Translations under genes and position numbers: made by a program
Assembly: GCA_031841125.1 (NCBI GenBank)
Contig: CM063113.1
Location: 38,222,197-38,286,196 of the forward strand
DNA from: Acanthococcus lagerstroemiae
Lineage: Eukaryota; Arthropoda; Insecta; Hemiptera; Eriococcidae
DNA length: 64,000 bases
Reading direction: 5' to 3'
Notes under the pieces: generated by a model
Databases searched by the model: none
Told to the model about the DNA's origin: nothing
The model's input: the letters and a program-made list of their open reading frames with translations, nothing else
In this document: one piece after another, positions 11,290 to 21,990 of the stretch
How the letters are laid out: each line of letters starts with the position of its first letter
Numbering within the stretch: position 1 is the stretch's first letter

Positions 11290-12700
11290 TGTACTGTGAC
11301 GTGCCCGGGGAGAAGCTCCACGCTGTTTTTTATTTCGCAGTGGGAAATATCAGCACTGTGTCATTATCACTCCATTTAAATTTATATCAATCCTCGAAAA
11401 ACGTCCGCGACTTATCCTTACAAAACTTTTCGTCACGCCGATATTTTTTCTCCAGGTACAGATTGTTCCCGAAATATTTCCAATATTTTCTCGCAGGCGT
11501 CAAAAAAGGAACGGAAAAAAACCCAGACCGTGATGTATCCGAAACGAGATTTTCAACTAAAAAGGTGTCATAATTTGAAAATAATGGGACGATTTTGTAA
11601 TATGTGACGTAACCAAGGATACAGCGTCCAGACATGTAGACGACATCGCACCCTTTTTCGTTTTCCTTTTTAAAAAAATAGTCTCCCCCAACCCGTTCTT
11701 ATCTATCCTTTTTAATGAAGTTACTTGACGTTCATTTGGAAATATAAATTCGTGTCTTTTTTCCTGTAAGTATTCGTTTTTCCGGCGTTGAAATTTTTTC
11801 GCCGAAGAAAAACGCCGATCGCGTTCAAATTAAAGTCGTTATTTTATTTTTTTTCAAACGCGAAACTTGTATATTCCACGTGCTCGTTCGTAATTTGTCA
11901 GCAATTTTTCAGTCGGAAATTTCAATTAAGATGATTACTAGCGAAGGACCCGATCCAAGTGCTTAATTTACGAGCCGGTAAACAAGGAGCAAAAATTCCA
12001 CGTGTTGCGACGTTTCCAAAAAGTTGACAGCTGAATGCTCGAATTTTTTCGGTTATCAAATATGGAGCAGAAAATGAAACGTATAATCGGGTCCATGTCG
12101 AATACGTGTTAGCTTTTCAATTAAAAGGTTATTCGTATTCTCGAATTTTCTAGAATGTTCTACCTCTCGCGCATTTTCTACTTGAAAATAAAATCGAATT
12201 ATTTCGGTATTTCGATTAACGTTTCAGCTGATCGACTTTTTTTTTCTTTTTTTTTTTTCAATAAAGCTCGCCGGAAGGATTATTTTCGGAAGTCGTTTTA
12301 CCGCCGAAATGAGAAGACTCTTTTTAGTTTATTTTTCACTCCTACATTCCTTTTACCATAATGGAGGATGGAGGCCGTATCGGCGTATCGGCCATGTTGC
12401 TTTAGACGTCGCCTGCACTTCTTAAATGTCAGCGTTTGATAAACGACTGAAGAACCTATTATTTCCCCTTTTCGTAAATGGAATTTTCCTTTTCGGCCAA
12501 CGTAAGATACCGGGGGTCGCGTTCTTTCGAGCCATTAAATCGCGAGATGAATTTTAATTTGCGACGAAAATTCGAGCGGGAATTGCGAGCGGGCGAGAGA
12601 GGAACTGGAGAAAATTAAATTCGTTTTCGAATATTGCGTTCCAGGCTGACGGACGGGTCTTCTTCACTCGTTCCGAAACCCTCACCTCGCCATGTGCCCA
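11290..12700. other. CpG-rich unique island 3
   Basis: A long stretch of unique, CpG-containing sequence without similarity to the repeats of the window. It contains T-rich runs near 12238-12260. Open frames of 60-95 codons on both strands show no domains. Likely ancestral intergenic, intronic or regulatory sequence of the host. Confidence 0.45.
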
Positions 12701-13615
12701 GTAAGATAGTCGGGAAGTTGTTTTCTGAAAGAGATATAGCTATTCGATCCATTAAGTGAAACAATATAGGATCGGAAAGTAGACAAATTTTAATTTCTGG
12801 AGATATAGATTCTGAAGAAGAATAAAGATTCGTTCCAGTGTCGACTAGTAGTATTGTGCTCATTTTCCGCCATTAGGTTCAGTTTGGCGATCAGTAAGGA
12901 TTTTACATTCTAACAGGCGTTTTCGTTTTTTGAAAATTGTTTTTTGGAAGGTTCACTGCCTCTGGATTACCTTGTCCCGTGTAGTACGTGGCTCCAATTA
13001 TGTTTCGTACTGATGTTTAAAAATTTCTGACTCACGCTACTTGACGTAATTTTAATCATTTTCAAATTCCACAATCTTAAATTAATTATTCAAAAATTAA
13101 GGCAATTAAACTTTCTCCCACTGTAGAATGTAAAATTGATAAAATTCTGGATCCTCATTATGTTAAATAATAGTAAGAGTATTATAAACCCTGACAGTCA
13201 ATTAATTCAATAAGAATCGTAGCTTCGACAAAAATTGGATCCCTATAAAACAAGATGTAGACCTAATACCTACCTATATTTCTTTTTTTGTTTTCAACCA
13301 AGGAGTGCTGGGCAGTACTTAGTGATGTTTGCAGGTTCTTACAGGGGTGCGACAAAGGCTACTTCATAGAACTGAAGACCCTAGAAACGCAAACTTGATT
13401 TATTTATTATTCCATCATTATTAAGAAATGTGAAACTGAAGTTTCAGGTACCAAGAAGTCTCAGAAGGTAGTTCATGCGCGCTTTCTTCCATTTCATTTT
13501 GTGTCTTCCCGTATTTATTACCCTTGCACAAAATGAAAAAAAATTTAATACACAAATAAGAATTGAAAATAGAAAAAATAATCTATATATTACTCCACTT
13601 ATCATCAAAATCTAA
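12701..13615. other. unassigned sequence
   Basis: AT-rich. The minus-strand frame at 12615-12863 (82 codons) straddles the island edge and has no recognised feature. Nothing else identified. Confidence 0.4.
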
Positions 13616-13619
13616 TAAC

Positions 13620-14055
13620 CACATTGACACAAAAGCAGTACTGCTTTTTTACACCTACTTTATGTACTGTGTGTAAAATATGTATTCTACACCTGATGTA
13701 TAATTGTACAATATGTAAAATGAGTAGAATAAACAGCTGATTAAAACATTCTATATAATCTACACATTTGACACACAGAATAGCGCATTGTAGTGGCGTA
13801 GAATAGATGAAGAATGAACGTATAGAATTTATTTTACGTTCTATATGCCCATCCCTGGTCGCAACCAGAGACAGGATTCTATGTGTGGAATAGTGTGCTC
13901 TGCATTTTACCGGTAAAAATGTGTAGAATAAGTAAAATGTATGTAGAATACATATAATGCTTTCTGATTGGTCAATTCATTTTACAAATTTTCAACATTC
14001 TATGCGTAAAATATGCATTTTACTCCGGTAGAATAGTGTAATAATCTCTAAAATA
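13620..14055. repeat. segment packed with GTAGAAT/GTAAAAT words
   Basis: At least fifteen copies of GTAGAAT, GTAAAAT or their complements occur in about 430 bases, in mixed orientation. A block reading TGCCCAT(C/T)(C/T)CTGGTCGCAAC at about 13848-13868 recurs at 18645-18665, next to a few GTAGAAT words. On the minus strand this block starts CAGGGATGGGCA, a hAT-like terminal motif. Probably one or two decayed hAT-type MITEs with dense subterminal words. Confidence 0.5.
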
Positions 14056-14370
14056 TATAAAAGGGTTTGTGTGTTTGTTCGAGGATAGCGGGTGAACTGT
14101 ATGAGCAAAGAGATTCGTACTTTCTGGATGTGTTCTATGAACTCGAATTAGGTTTCAGGCTATAGAAAATTACGGTACCCTTATTAGAAGGGAACCACAA
14201 AATTTTTCTCCCCTCTGGACCCCTAATTTTTTTCGACTTGGACATGTCGGAAGTATTTTACATTGAACTTCTTTAGACATTATATTGAAATTGGGTGGCT
14301 GTAACTGCCTCCCACCGAAATTATTGAGGGAAGAAATCTCTAATATATGTATATAAAGTGTTTGTCTTTG

Positions 14371-14585
14371 CCCCTTTCGGCGGATCCAGGGGCGTTAGAA
14401 ATATGGTATCTACCCTTTTTGGCCATCACCGACTTTAAATTCAAAATTAAACGCAACTCTGCCCGGAGTCCCTTTCTTCCTGCTTTGTGGGGATACTGAG
14501 TGTGCTGATGAGGGGTGCCTGGCTTGGCGCTCACTGGTCTTCTTGTACAGGGGTTTGCGTGCTCCGGTACTTCTGTCTGTGTTGG
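14371..14585 (+). repeat. dispersed repeat, copy 2
   Basis: Second copy of the repeat at 329-540, same orientation, beginning CCCCTTTCGGCGGATCC. It lies just left of the 3' tail of a LINE fragment. Confidence 0.7.
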
Positions 14586-14601
14586 CTCTAGGGGGTTGCT
14601 A

Positions 14602-15240
14602 GTAATAATGTAATAATAATACAGCCTTTATTTAAACATGTACGCCACTTAGTATCTTTTTTCCGAATTACTCTCAACCCGAGCCCTAGAATCCGCCCTT
14701 TCGAGCATTACTTGAGAGACGTCGGGGAGGCTGTTAGGGCTACTCCACTTAGTATAGTATTACATGTAATCAACCGAATTCCGGGCATCGGCCACTCCGA
14801 TCCTCCTCCACTGGGTTCTGTCGTAGGCCTTACTTTTCCAGGTACGTCCTATTCTGTTCCTCATCTCATCTTTCCATTTGGTTTTTGGTCTACCTTTTCT
14901 TTTTATGTTCTCATTCGGGGTCCAGTCTGTTACTATCCGATTCCACCTGTCTTCTTTATTCCTATACATGCACCCTGCGTATTTAAATTTTAATAGCCTT
15001 ATAGTCGCTCCTGTGTTCTTGCTCTGCATTCTGTCCCTTATTCTCCTACTATTGACCTTGTCCCTTAATTTTAACCCAAAAATCCTCCTCTCCATGGCTC
15101 TCTGTGCGCTTTGTAGTTTTAGTGTTTGATCTTTTGTGAGGGACTATGTTTGGTATCCATAACCCAGGAACTGGCATTATGCCGCTGTCCATAATTTTTA
15201 TTATTGATTTTAAACTTATCTTCATAAAGAAACATTCCAC
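14602..15240 (-). mobile_element. LINE fragment 1: C-terminal end of ORF2 plus 3' UTR
   Basis: A minus-strand frame of 111 codons (15095 to 14760) carries the conserved C-terminal region of RT-encoding LINE proteins. Recognisable words are QRAMERRIFG just upstream, LRDKVN, IRLLKFKYAG, EDRWNRIVTDW, RKGRPKTKW, and a final DRTQWRR. Upstream, on shifted frames to about 15235, is the DSGIMPV...TKRTES region, so at least two frameshifts disrupt it. The family type is the endonuclease-RT LINE common in arthropods. After the stop codon the 3' UTR runs to AAATAAAGGCTGTATTATTATTA (ending about 14602), a TTA-rich tail shared in style with the fragment at 42423-43560. The 3' UTR is interrupted by a truncated SINE. 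The element is 5' truncated near 15240 and dead. Confidence 0.8.
14656..14744 (-). mobile_element. 5'-truncated SINE nested in LINE 3' UTR
   Basis: On the minus strand this reads AGCCCTAACAGCCTCCCCGA to GGGCTCGGGTTGAGAG and a short A-rich tail. It matches the 3' half of the full SINE at 18334-18550. An 11-bp duplication CCACTTAGTAT (14645-14655 and 14745-14755) flanks it. Joining across the duplication restores a continuous LINE 3' UTR. Only the tRNA-unrelated 3' part remains. Confidence 0.8.
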
Positions 15241-15252
15241 GTATTCTACACT

Positions 15253-15312
15253 AAGACTCTATGAGAATGGGTAAAGACACGACGCTATGATGGATCGGTC
15301 ATTTCCGTGGCG
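15253..15312 (+). repeat. paralogous empty site of the SINE at 18334-18550
   Basis: This stretch is the reverse complement of the sequence flanking the SINE (18262-18333 and 18564 onward) but reads straight through GACTCTATGAGAA (15255-15267) with no insertion. It documents both the SINE boundaries and an underlying dispersed repeat. Confidence 0.75.
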
Positions 15313-15489
15313 GGGTAAAGGAAGGAAGCAGCTGTATTACTGATCGATAATCATTAATGTTGTAATAAATTCGCATAGCTTTATCAGTGTTCTTCATTTC
15401 TTTGAGTTTAGATCGCCGATGGTATACATATATGGGGGTAATCCTCCCAAAACTCATAATTTCAAGTTTTTTAGCATTTTATATGCTTT
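15313..15489. other. unassigned sequence
   Basis: Nothing recognised. Confidence 0.4.
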
Positions 15490-15795
15490 TACTACTGGGT
15501 ATACTTGAGCGAAAACCGTAACGCTCGCTCCGTAACGGCCCCCCGTAACGCTCCTGTTACTATGACGTCAGACTACTGAGTATACTTGAGCGAAAATCGT
15601 AACGCTCCCCCGTAACGACATCCCGTAACGCTCCTGTTACTATGACGTCGTACTACTAAGTATACTTGAGCGAAAACCGTAACGCTTCAATTACTAGTGA
15701 GTATACTTGGGCGAAAATTGTGTTTATACATTTCCATGGAAACTTATTTCTTCCAGCCGGGGGTATACTTGAGCGAAAACCGTAACGCCCCCCTT
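15490..15795 (+). repeat. tandem array with core GTATACTTGAGCGAAAA
   Basis: Five copies of the core begin near 15499, 15578, 15660, 15711 and 15762. The first two units (about 80 bp) are nearly complete and contain CCGTAACGCTC repeats followed by CTGTTACTATGACGTC. The later units are shortened or diverged. The first unit contains TGACGTCA, a CRE-like octamer, though function is not implied. Confidence 0.8.
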
Positions 15796-16310
15796 GACAC
15801 GCTCCCCTCCCCCCGACACTAAACCAGCGCCCTTCCAAGCATTACCTCAGAGACGTTGATGTTCTCTTTTATTAGTGTATGAAAGCGCGTATATAATGTT
15901 ACTTTGAAGCATTTTTGAATTTATTTTTGTGGGATTTTTTTCATGGAATGTGTAATATATACATGTGTACCTTAATGCATGTATGAGTTTCAACAATCTA
16001 CCATCCCCCTAGTTGGGGCAGGGAGATACGATCTTTAAACGACAAAGGTATTTTTGTAGATGCTGAAGGAATTTTTGCAGACAATGAAGGAATTTTTGAA
16101 GACAGCGTAGAAATTTTTGGAAACAACAAAGGGAGTTCCACCTATTCTTTCGTCCGTGAAATTTTATTTTTCAGAGACACGATGAATATTAAGCATCAAC
16201 ATGGCCGTGTCTTTGAGGATTACCTATTTGATCGATTACAAGACGTTGATGAAAATGAATAATTATATTCCTTCGTTGTTTGTTACAGTTCTTTTGTTGT
16301 TTAGTACAGT
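15796..16310. other. unassigned; weak SINE-tail-like word at 15828-15860
   Basis: CGCCCTTCCAAGCATTACCTCAGAGACGT at 15828-15856 resembles the SINE tail seen at 14656-14744. Otherwise nothing is recognised apart from three diverged GGAATTTTTG direct words near 16060-16120. Confidence 0.35.
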
Positions 16311-16495
16311 CAGGGACGTACCGATAAAGAAGGGGAAAACTTTCCGTTCATTAGAAAATTTTTCACTCAGCAGTTGGGAAAATATACTGTTTCAGTCAGG
16401 TGGAGTTGAGAAATTTCGGTAGAGTTAGAAAAATCCAACAAGTCAAATTTTTTTTTTGCTTTGATAATTTGATATTTGGGAATTTTGAATTGAGC
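16311..16495 (-). mobile_element. truncated copy of the CAGGGACGTACCGA MITE family
   Basis: Begins CAGGGACGTACCGATAAAGA and continues with the complement of family text (TTTTTCACTCAGCAGTTGGGAA, AAAAATCCAACAAGTCAAA, GGGAATTTTGAATTGAG). Compared with the complete copy at 25444-25825 it is in reverse orientation and lacks its far end. Confidence 0.65.
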
Positions 16496-16714
16496 CTACG
16501 TTCTTCCAAGAGACCTAATACGATTAAATTTGATTCCAAAAACACTTCTTTGAGTTCCAATAAATTTTCGTGGTTTTTAAAGTTCTTCAAAGTGCCAATT
16601 TTTATTGTTTCCACCTCTTTTTTCTTTTCTTTTTCGTGCCTACAGAAAATTTAGTAAGTATACTCTCGCTTACTAGGCTTTCTGGTTTTCTACCACAGTG
16701 TAAATAAAGGAGGG
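16496..16714. other. unassigned sequence
   Basis: Nothing recognised. Confidence 0.4.
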
Positions 16715-17695
16715 CAGGGGGTGTAGGATTCTTTGTTAGAGCAGAATTTAAAGACAAGATAGAAGAAATACGAGGAGTATCAGATAGAATAGTCATTATG
16801 AAAATAGAAACGAATAAAACTCAATTAATATGCCTCTAGGTATATGCCACCACGTCTACAGCGAAAGAAGAACAAACAGAAAAATTTTATGAAGAGGTAG
16901 AAGATGCTATTAAAGGGGGAAACACGAAAAAAGCAAACCTAATACTAATGAGAGATTAGAATAGCCGAATAGGACAAAGACAAAAAGAGGGAAAATACGC
17001 AACGAGAGGGGATGGAGAATGATGAGATGCAGCCTAGAATATAACTTGAAAATAGTAAATAGCTTTTTCAAGAAATGACAAGGTAAAAGGTGGTCATGGA
17101 TTTCTCCCAACTATGTATATAAGACACTGATAGACTACATCATAATTCCAATAAATACTCGTAACACCATAATCCAAAAAACTTTAACATAGATAACAAA
17201 TTCAAATACTTTTCAGACCACAGGATACTAATATTAACACTAAATAGAAACATAAGACAAAAAGGGTATAAAAAGAAAAACAATGCTTATCACTATCAAA
17301 CGAACCTAACTTTATAAAAAAAACGAACTAGACAGACAACTAACCGAATTAAAAACAACTAAAAGCCAAAATACCAAAATACAATATGCAACCTACTTGC
17401 AAAAAAATAAAATAAAATTGGCAATACAGAAATCAACAATAAAAAAGGAAGTAACAGAAGAAATAAACAAAGAAATTAAAATACTAAAAAAAAAGAGAAG
17501 TATGCTCTTAAAAATCACTAAGAAACCTACGAAGGAAAATTTAGAGTACGGAAAGTTGATTTTCAGTAAAAAAGCATTATGCATAACCATATTAATTTCA
17601 GAATTTTTGGAAATTATTTTGTGGACGATACATAACATTCTTCTAACTATAAGAATTCGGGTTTCTATTTTTATCAGCAACAAATGTCACCCACA
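16715..17695 (+). mobile_element. LINE fragment 2: decayed APE-type endonuclease domain
   Basis: Broken plus-strand frames carry a recognisable order of apurinic-endonuclease-like motifs from a LINE ORF2. First GVGFFV and DRIVIMKIETN, then a YA-TST-stretch with KFYEEVEDAI. Next LILMRD-NSRIG, which corresponds to the family's LxxGDWNxxIG motif with a stop and substitutions. Then SWISPNYVYKTLIDYI in pieces, and SDHRILI-like text near 17215-17235. A lysine-rich linker (17397-17690) follows before RT would begin, and no RT follows. Many stops and frameshifts mark an old, dead copy. It may belong to the same LINE family as fragments 1 and 3, but this cannot be shown without an alignment. Confidence 0.65.
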
Positions 17696-18240
17696 ATAAG
17701 CATGGCAAAAAATGAGTGACTACGAAGGAATGAAAGTGGTTACACAACTCCAACGTGGCCTGTCGTAACGGGTCAAAATTTTGGGTAGCGCCCTCGAATG
17801 ACTTGCACAACATCCTCGTATCTCTTTGAGAACATTCCGCATAAATTTTTTATTAGAAATATTTGTCTGTGTGACGTATGTGAATGGTTACGTAGACGAC
17901 GATGGAACTTTTGACCATAATTTAGCAGTTTGAGGATGTTAGGTCATGTATTTTGAACTCTTCGGTAGACTGATGATAGAAGAGATTTACACTTATCTAA
18001 GAAAAATAAAAATTATTGCTCTAACATTCTTAGTTTTTGAGATACCAAACGGTTACTTAAATATTGAGTTATTGAGAAAATGACCCATGTATATCATTTG
18101 TACTTCTACAAAAATTCACACACTTCACTGCTGAACACCACTTCATTATGCTGAATAAGAGTCAACGTGAAAAGAAGTAAAAATAAAACGAAGTAACATT
18201 CAAGGGATTCAGATTACGGAAATTATGGTTTTTAGTTCTA
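17696..18240. other. unassigned sequence
   Basis: Nothing recognised. Confidence 0.4.
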
Positions 18241-18333
18241 ATTGCGTCTGACAAGTATGCGATGCTCTCTCTACCCCGCCACAGAACAACCGATCCATCA
18301 TGGCGTCGTGTCTTTACCTATTCTCATAGAGTC

Positions 18334-18550
18334 CTCTTTTTTTAATTTTCTCTCAACCCGAGCCCTGGAATCCGCCCTTTCGAGCATTACTTCAGAGACG
18401 TCGGGGAGGCTGTTAGGGCTGTCTTAGCCCTCTTCCCATCTGGCCGAAAAACCGGCCTAGGTCGAAATCTGGCGAGTTGCTACGTGGGCTCGAACCCGGG
18501 ACCTCCAGATTTCGAGACCAGTGCGCTATCCACTCGGCCAACCAGACCCC
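18334..18550 (-). mobile_element. tRNA-derived SINE, 217 bp, with 13-bp target duplication
   Basis: Read on the minus strand, it opens with a tRNA-like head: A box TGGCCGAGTGGATAGCGC (18540-18523) and B box GGGTTCGAGCCC (18497-18486), about 26 bases apart. A unique body follows, then AGCCCTAACAGCCTCCCCGA, GGGCTCGGGTTGAGAG and an A-rich tail (AAAATTAAAAAAAG). Both sides carry TTCTCATAGAGTC (18321-18333 and 18551-18563), a perfect 13-bp duplication. The spacing and the GTCTCGAAAT loop suggest a tRNA head of standard length. Pol III transcription is inferred from the boxes. Mobilisation would require a partner LINE. Confidence 0.92.
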
Positions 18551-18563
18551 TTCTCATAGAGTC

Positions 18564-18664
18564 TTACTACACATTTCATGCGTAGACTAGTGCCTTCCAC
18601 TTGCGTAGAATATACGTAGAATGTATACGTGGAATTCATTCTGCGTGCCCATCTCTGGTCGCAA
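18564..18664. repeat. flanking repeat with GTAGAAT words and TGCCCATCTCTGGTCGCAAC
   Basis: Continues the dispersed repeat seen at 15240-15312 and shares TGCCCAT-CTGGTCGCAAC with 13848-13868. Confidence 0.5.
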
Positions 18665-18672
18665 CTCGGCGG

Positions 18673-19177
18673 CAAAGATGGGTAAGATCTAGATCAATAA
18701 TGATCTTAGATCACAGATCACATAAAATTTTGATCTCTGATCTGATCTCAGATCATTTGCGTTTGCCTGATCTTTGATTTTTTTTCAGATCATTTTTTTT
18801 TTTAGAAAATACCAGATCAGATCATCAGATTCTTTTTCTGAGATTTTTTTGAAAAATCAAATTAGTCTTAGAAAGGATCAAGTCTTAGGTCTTCTCTTGT
18901 TATTCCTGTGTGAATTTTGAGTTTGTGACGTTATGAATTCCTAAAAAACGTACGGTACAATAGAAGAAAGAGAACTATATTTTGATCTATGATCCGATCT
19001 CTTCGCCAAAAAAACTTATTATAGATCAGATCTTTTTTTGCTTGGAGATCTGATCTGTGATCGATCTTTCTGGAAAAGATCAGATCATTTAGAATGTGAT
19101 CCGATCTTCGATCCATTTCCTGTTGGTGATCTTGACCTGATCTGAGATCATTTAGTTTGTGATCTGGCCCATCTCTG
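18673..19177. mobile_element. hAT-type MITE, 505 bp, saturated with GATC words
   Basis: Ends CAAAGATGGGTAAGATC and GATCTGGCCCATCTCTG are imperfect terminal inverted repeats. Perfect octamers CTCGGCGG flank both sides (18665-18672, 19178-19185). About 32 GATC tetramers occur inside, mostly as AGATCA, TGATCT or GATCTGATC, where about two would be expected by chance. They cluster towards both ends, with a sparser middle. No transposase. The arrangement fits dense subterminal sites for a hAT transposase, which is an inference. Confidence 0.92.
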
Positions 19178-19189
19178 CTCGGCGGTGCA

Positions 19190-20560
19190 AATCCGGCGGA
19201 TCTAGACGGCCGCAAGCCCCAATCGAGGCTCCGCCAGCCGGCAACATCGACCTTAATTTGCAACAAAAACAAATACGTGGAAAGGTTGACTGTTTGTGCT
19301 GTATTCGCAGCGACGAAACGACAACGAGGATTTTAAAAGCGTCTAAAATGCTGACCGTTGACGCTATTAACGCGGCGCGGCGTCGATATTCGCCGACCGA
19401 GTGCGAGCGTATAAAAGGAAAAAAATAAAATAAAAATGAAACGACGGGTGATCCGGCCGATGGATGCGGCGGCGAAACGACGGCCGATGTCGCCGAAAGC
19501 GACGCTCTGTGGGAGGATCTTTAACAGCAGTAAAATTTCGACCGCCGCCGACGAAAAAGCCGAGCGATCCGAGCCGGCCGGAGTGAGCGTGCGGAAGTTC
19601 TTGCCGAGCCTTTGAAAAAGGGAGTGGATAAAAGAGCGGGTGAAAGTATCGAACAAAATAGGAATACGATGCGCGCGCAACCGAGGGAAAAAATTAGGCG
19701 GCGGCCATCTTTGAATTATTTTCCGCGGTAGGGTGTTCGCGTACGGAGAAAAAAATATCATCGCATTGGAGGAAAAATATAACCGTAACGCGAATGTATT
19801 TTCTGGTATAAATATAAAAACGCTGAAAATAAAATAAATAAAAAAAAACTCGAATGTATTCGGATAAAAATCCGGCCTGAAGGCGGAGCGTGCGAATACA
19901 TTTTACCTTTTTTTTTTAATTCTGTTTTTCATTTTCATTTTACCTTTTTTTTTTCTTCTTTTTTTTTTTTCGTTTGTTTCCGGCTGGTTTTTATTCCAAT
20001 CGTCTGCAAGAAAAATTGGCGAATCGAAAGCCGGTACGTCGGAGAACGGAAAGCGTGTACGGGAAAAATATACACGCGGAATTTCAACGACCGGGCACGG
20101 CGACTAATTATTTTGTTTGTAATTAAAGAGTAATTTATCGTTGTTGGCCGGAGTAAAGCTGCTGGACTGGGGGCGGGGCGGGGACAATCTGGAGTGGAAA
20201 CCGCATTACGATTGAAGTATTTACCTTAAATTGTCTGATATTTCGTTGTAATCGTTTTATCCGGTTCGCTGGCTCGTGTAACTCAAAATGTGCCTGCCCG
20301 ATAACGAACGTTGGGGCGCACTTTTCGACCCACTTTTGCTTTCGTTCGAGTCGCATTCGCAAATTCGCTCTTCCATCGGATTTTCTCTTCAAATTTAATA
20401 ACGGTTAATGCGTATTCTATCGACGGCTTCGATAAAGAGCCCCATGTTTCGAAACATTCGTGTCGACATTGTCACGATCACCAACGTCACGATTTGTCGT
20501 ATTCTCCCATAAAAATACCCACTCGATTGATGCATTTGGGTAGTTGAAGTTTAGTCTACC
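19190..20560. other. CpG-rich unique island 4
   Basis: Unique, CpG-rich sequence with poly-A and poly-T runs at 19835-19850 and 19905-19970. A 142-codon minus-strand frame (19761-19333) and a 78-codon plus-strand frame lack domains. The minus frame is biased to R, F, S and I, as expected of noncoding CpG-rich DNA. Probably ancestral host sequence. Regulatory, UTR or intronic roles are possible but not shown. Confidence 0.45.
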
Positions 20561-21043
20561 CTAAATCTACTCAAAAATTGTGTATGAAGCAATTGAAACG
20601 CGATATAATTTTCTTTTCGTGTTCGTTTGTTTTTATCGTAGCAGAAAACTTACTTCTCAAGGGAAGCGTCTGCTTAGCATTAGTGAGAAAAGGAGAGTGC
20701 AGGACATGTTTGCTACAAAATAACTCCATCAACATTGAAAAGTGTCTAATTTCCTGCAGGATGGAATAAATTTTGCCACGAGATACAGAAACCAAAATAA
20801 GCTATTTTCAGCTTATTTGATACTAGCGTGCCGCTCAGAAACACCGGACATTTAGATTTTATTACAATTGACAACGCCTCACATGATGTCAGGGACGCAC
20901 ACTAGGATGAAACGTGACTTTATTGTGTCAAAAGTCGAAACATGGAAAATGTGTAAATCCAACGAAAGAGGCAACATTGGCTTATACTATGTTCTAATAT
21001 AACATTCCCGTATATACCTAGTACTCCGCTCGCCTTTGTAGTT
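20561..21043. other. unassigned sequence
   Basis: Nothing recognised. Confidence 0.4.
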
Positions 21044-21051
21044 GCCATAAC

Positions 21052-21298
21052 CAGGCCCGTAGAGAGCCTCGTCCGCGGGCTAGAAATAAAAGAGGTCCCT
21101 CCCCTCATAACAAATTCTAGCCACTTCCGGATGATCATTCTGAGATCGCTTGAAGAAACTAAAACTTTCGAACGTAGTTTGTCCCTTCTTTTGATTCAGG
21201 GTATAAACATTGTATTTCTTATTTTTTCTGAGATTTTTTCCTCTCTGCCGGGCCCGGGGAAAAAATACCCACTTGCCCTCCCCCTTTCTTCAGACCTG
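21052..21298. mobile_element. hAT-type MITE, 247 bp
   Basis: Starts CAGGCCCGTAGAGAG and ends CTTTCTTCAGACCTG, short imperfect inverted ends. Perfect octamers GCCATAAC flank it (21044-21051, 21299-21306). G/C-rich blocks lie just inside both ends around an AT-rich centre. No coding capacity. Confidence 0.85.
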
Positions 21299-21306
21299 GC
21301 CATAAC

Positions 21307-21857
21307 AACGTTGATACTTGGAACATAATATGGTGGTCGTATTTAGCAGGTTCTTCTGATCCAAGAGTTTCGTGCTGATATACTTTCTGCATACTGAAGT
21401 AAATCATCAGCTATTATATATCGTTGGAAAGTATATATTTTCATCTTTATATCTACATACTGAAAGTGAACTTTTCGTTCAAAGATTCTTTGCAAAATGA
21501 AAGCGAAAGTAAGTAGTATTTTTAACTTAAATGTATTATTTTTTAGAATATAAGAAATTTGATCCAACACATTCCAAAATGGTAATTATGGCATTTGGTT
21601 CGCTAAAGTATATATTTTCATCAAATATTAAAAATAACTGCACAAAACTGCCCCTTAATCGTAAAATTGACTTTTTAAATGTTGATATGATGTTATGTAC
21701 AGATGTTTACGAATCAAGATTTTTTACATATTAAAAATATATCTTCGTGAAAAGAGACAGGCACACGCGGAAAGATACCCAAATTCATGTTACTGAGGAT
21801 TTACTTCATTCAATGATTTTATAATCTGATCCATTATTAACAAACATTCGGTCAACA
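21307..21857. other. unassigned AT-rich sequence
   Basis: Short frames only. The motif AAGTATATATTTTCATC recurs near 21430 and 21606, suggesting a weak internal duplication. Confidence 0.4.
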
Positions 21858-21866
21858 TTGTATATT

Positions 21867-21990
21867 ATGAGTATAAAGAGAGAAGACCTACCTGAAGAAG
21901 TTAGAGCTTTATTAATTGAAAAATCTACAAAAGAAGATGATGACAACAGTGATTCTAAAGATCAGTTACCTAATATAAGTTTTATATTTT
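21867..21990 (+). CDS. short acidic open frame of unknown origin
   Basis: From the in-frame ATG near 21867 the frame reads MSIKREDLPEEVRALLIEKS followed by an acidic, serine-containing stretch, about 37 codons before it enters an AT-rich minisatellite at about 21985. The charged, non-repetitive composition is unlike the surrounding AT-rich noise and could be an exon or the N-terminus of a transposon protein. A GT donor-like ATAAGTTT lies at the end of this part. No family is recognised and it may still be chance. Confidence 0.25.

Noticed and set aside
13848..13868. GTCGCAAC as a hAT target duplication
   Set aside because: The same octamer follows the same CCCATCTCTG end at 18.65 kb, so it belongs to the shared repeat and not to a target duplication.
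14712..15129. Plus-strand frames of 93 and 83 codons
   Set aside because: Antisense shadows of the LINE C-terminal frame on the minus strand.
19333..19761. 142-codon minus-strand open frame
   Set aside because: Arginine-, serine- and phenylalanine-rich without domains, in CpG-rich noncoding-looking DNA. Long frames are expected there because CpG-rich sequence has few stops.
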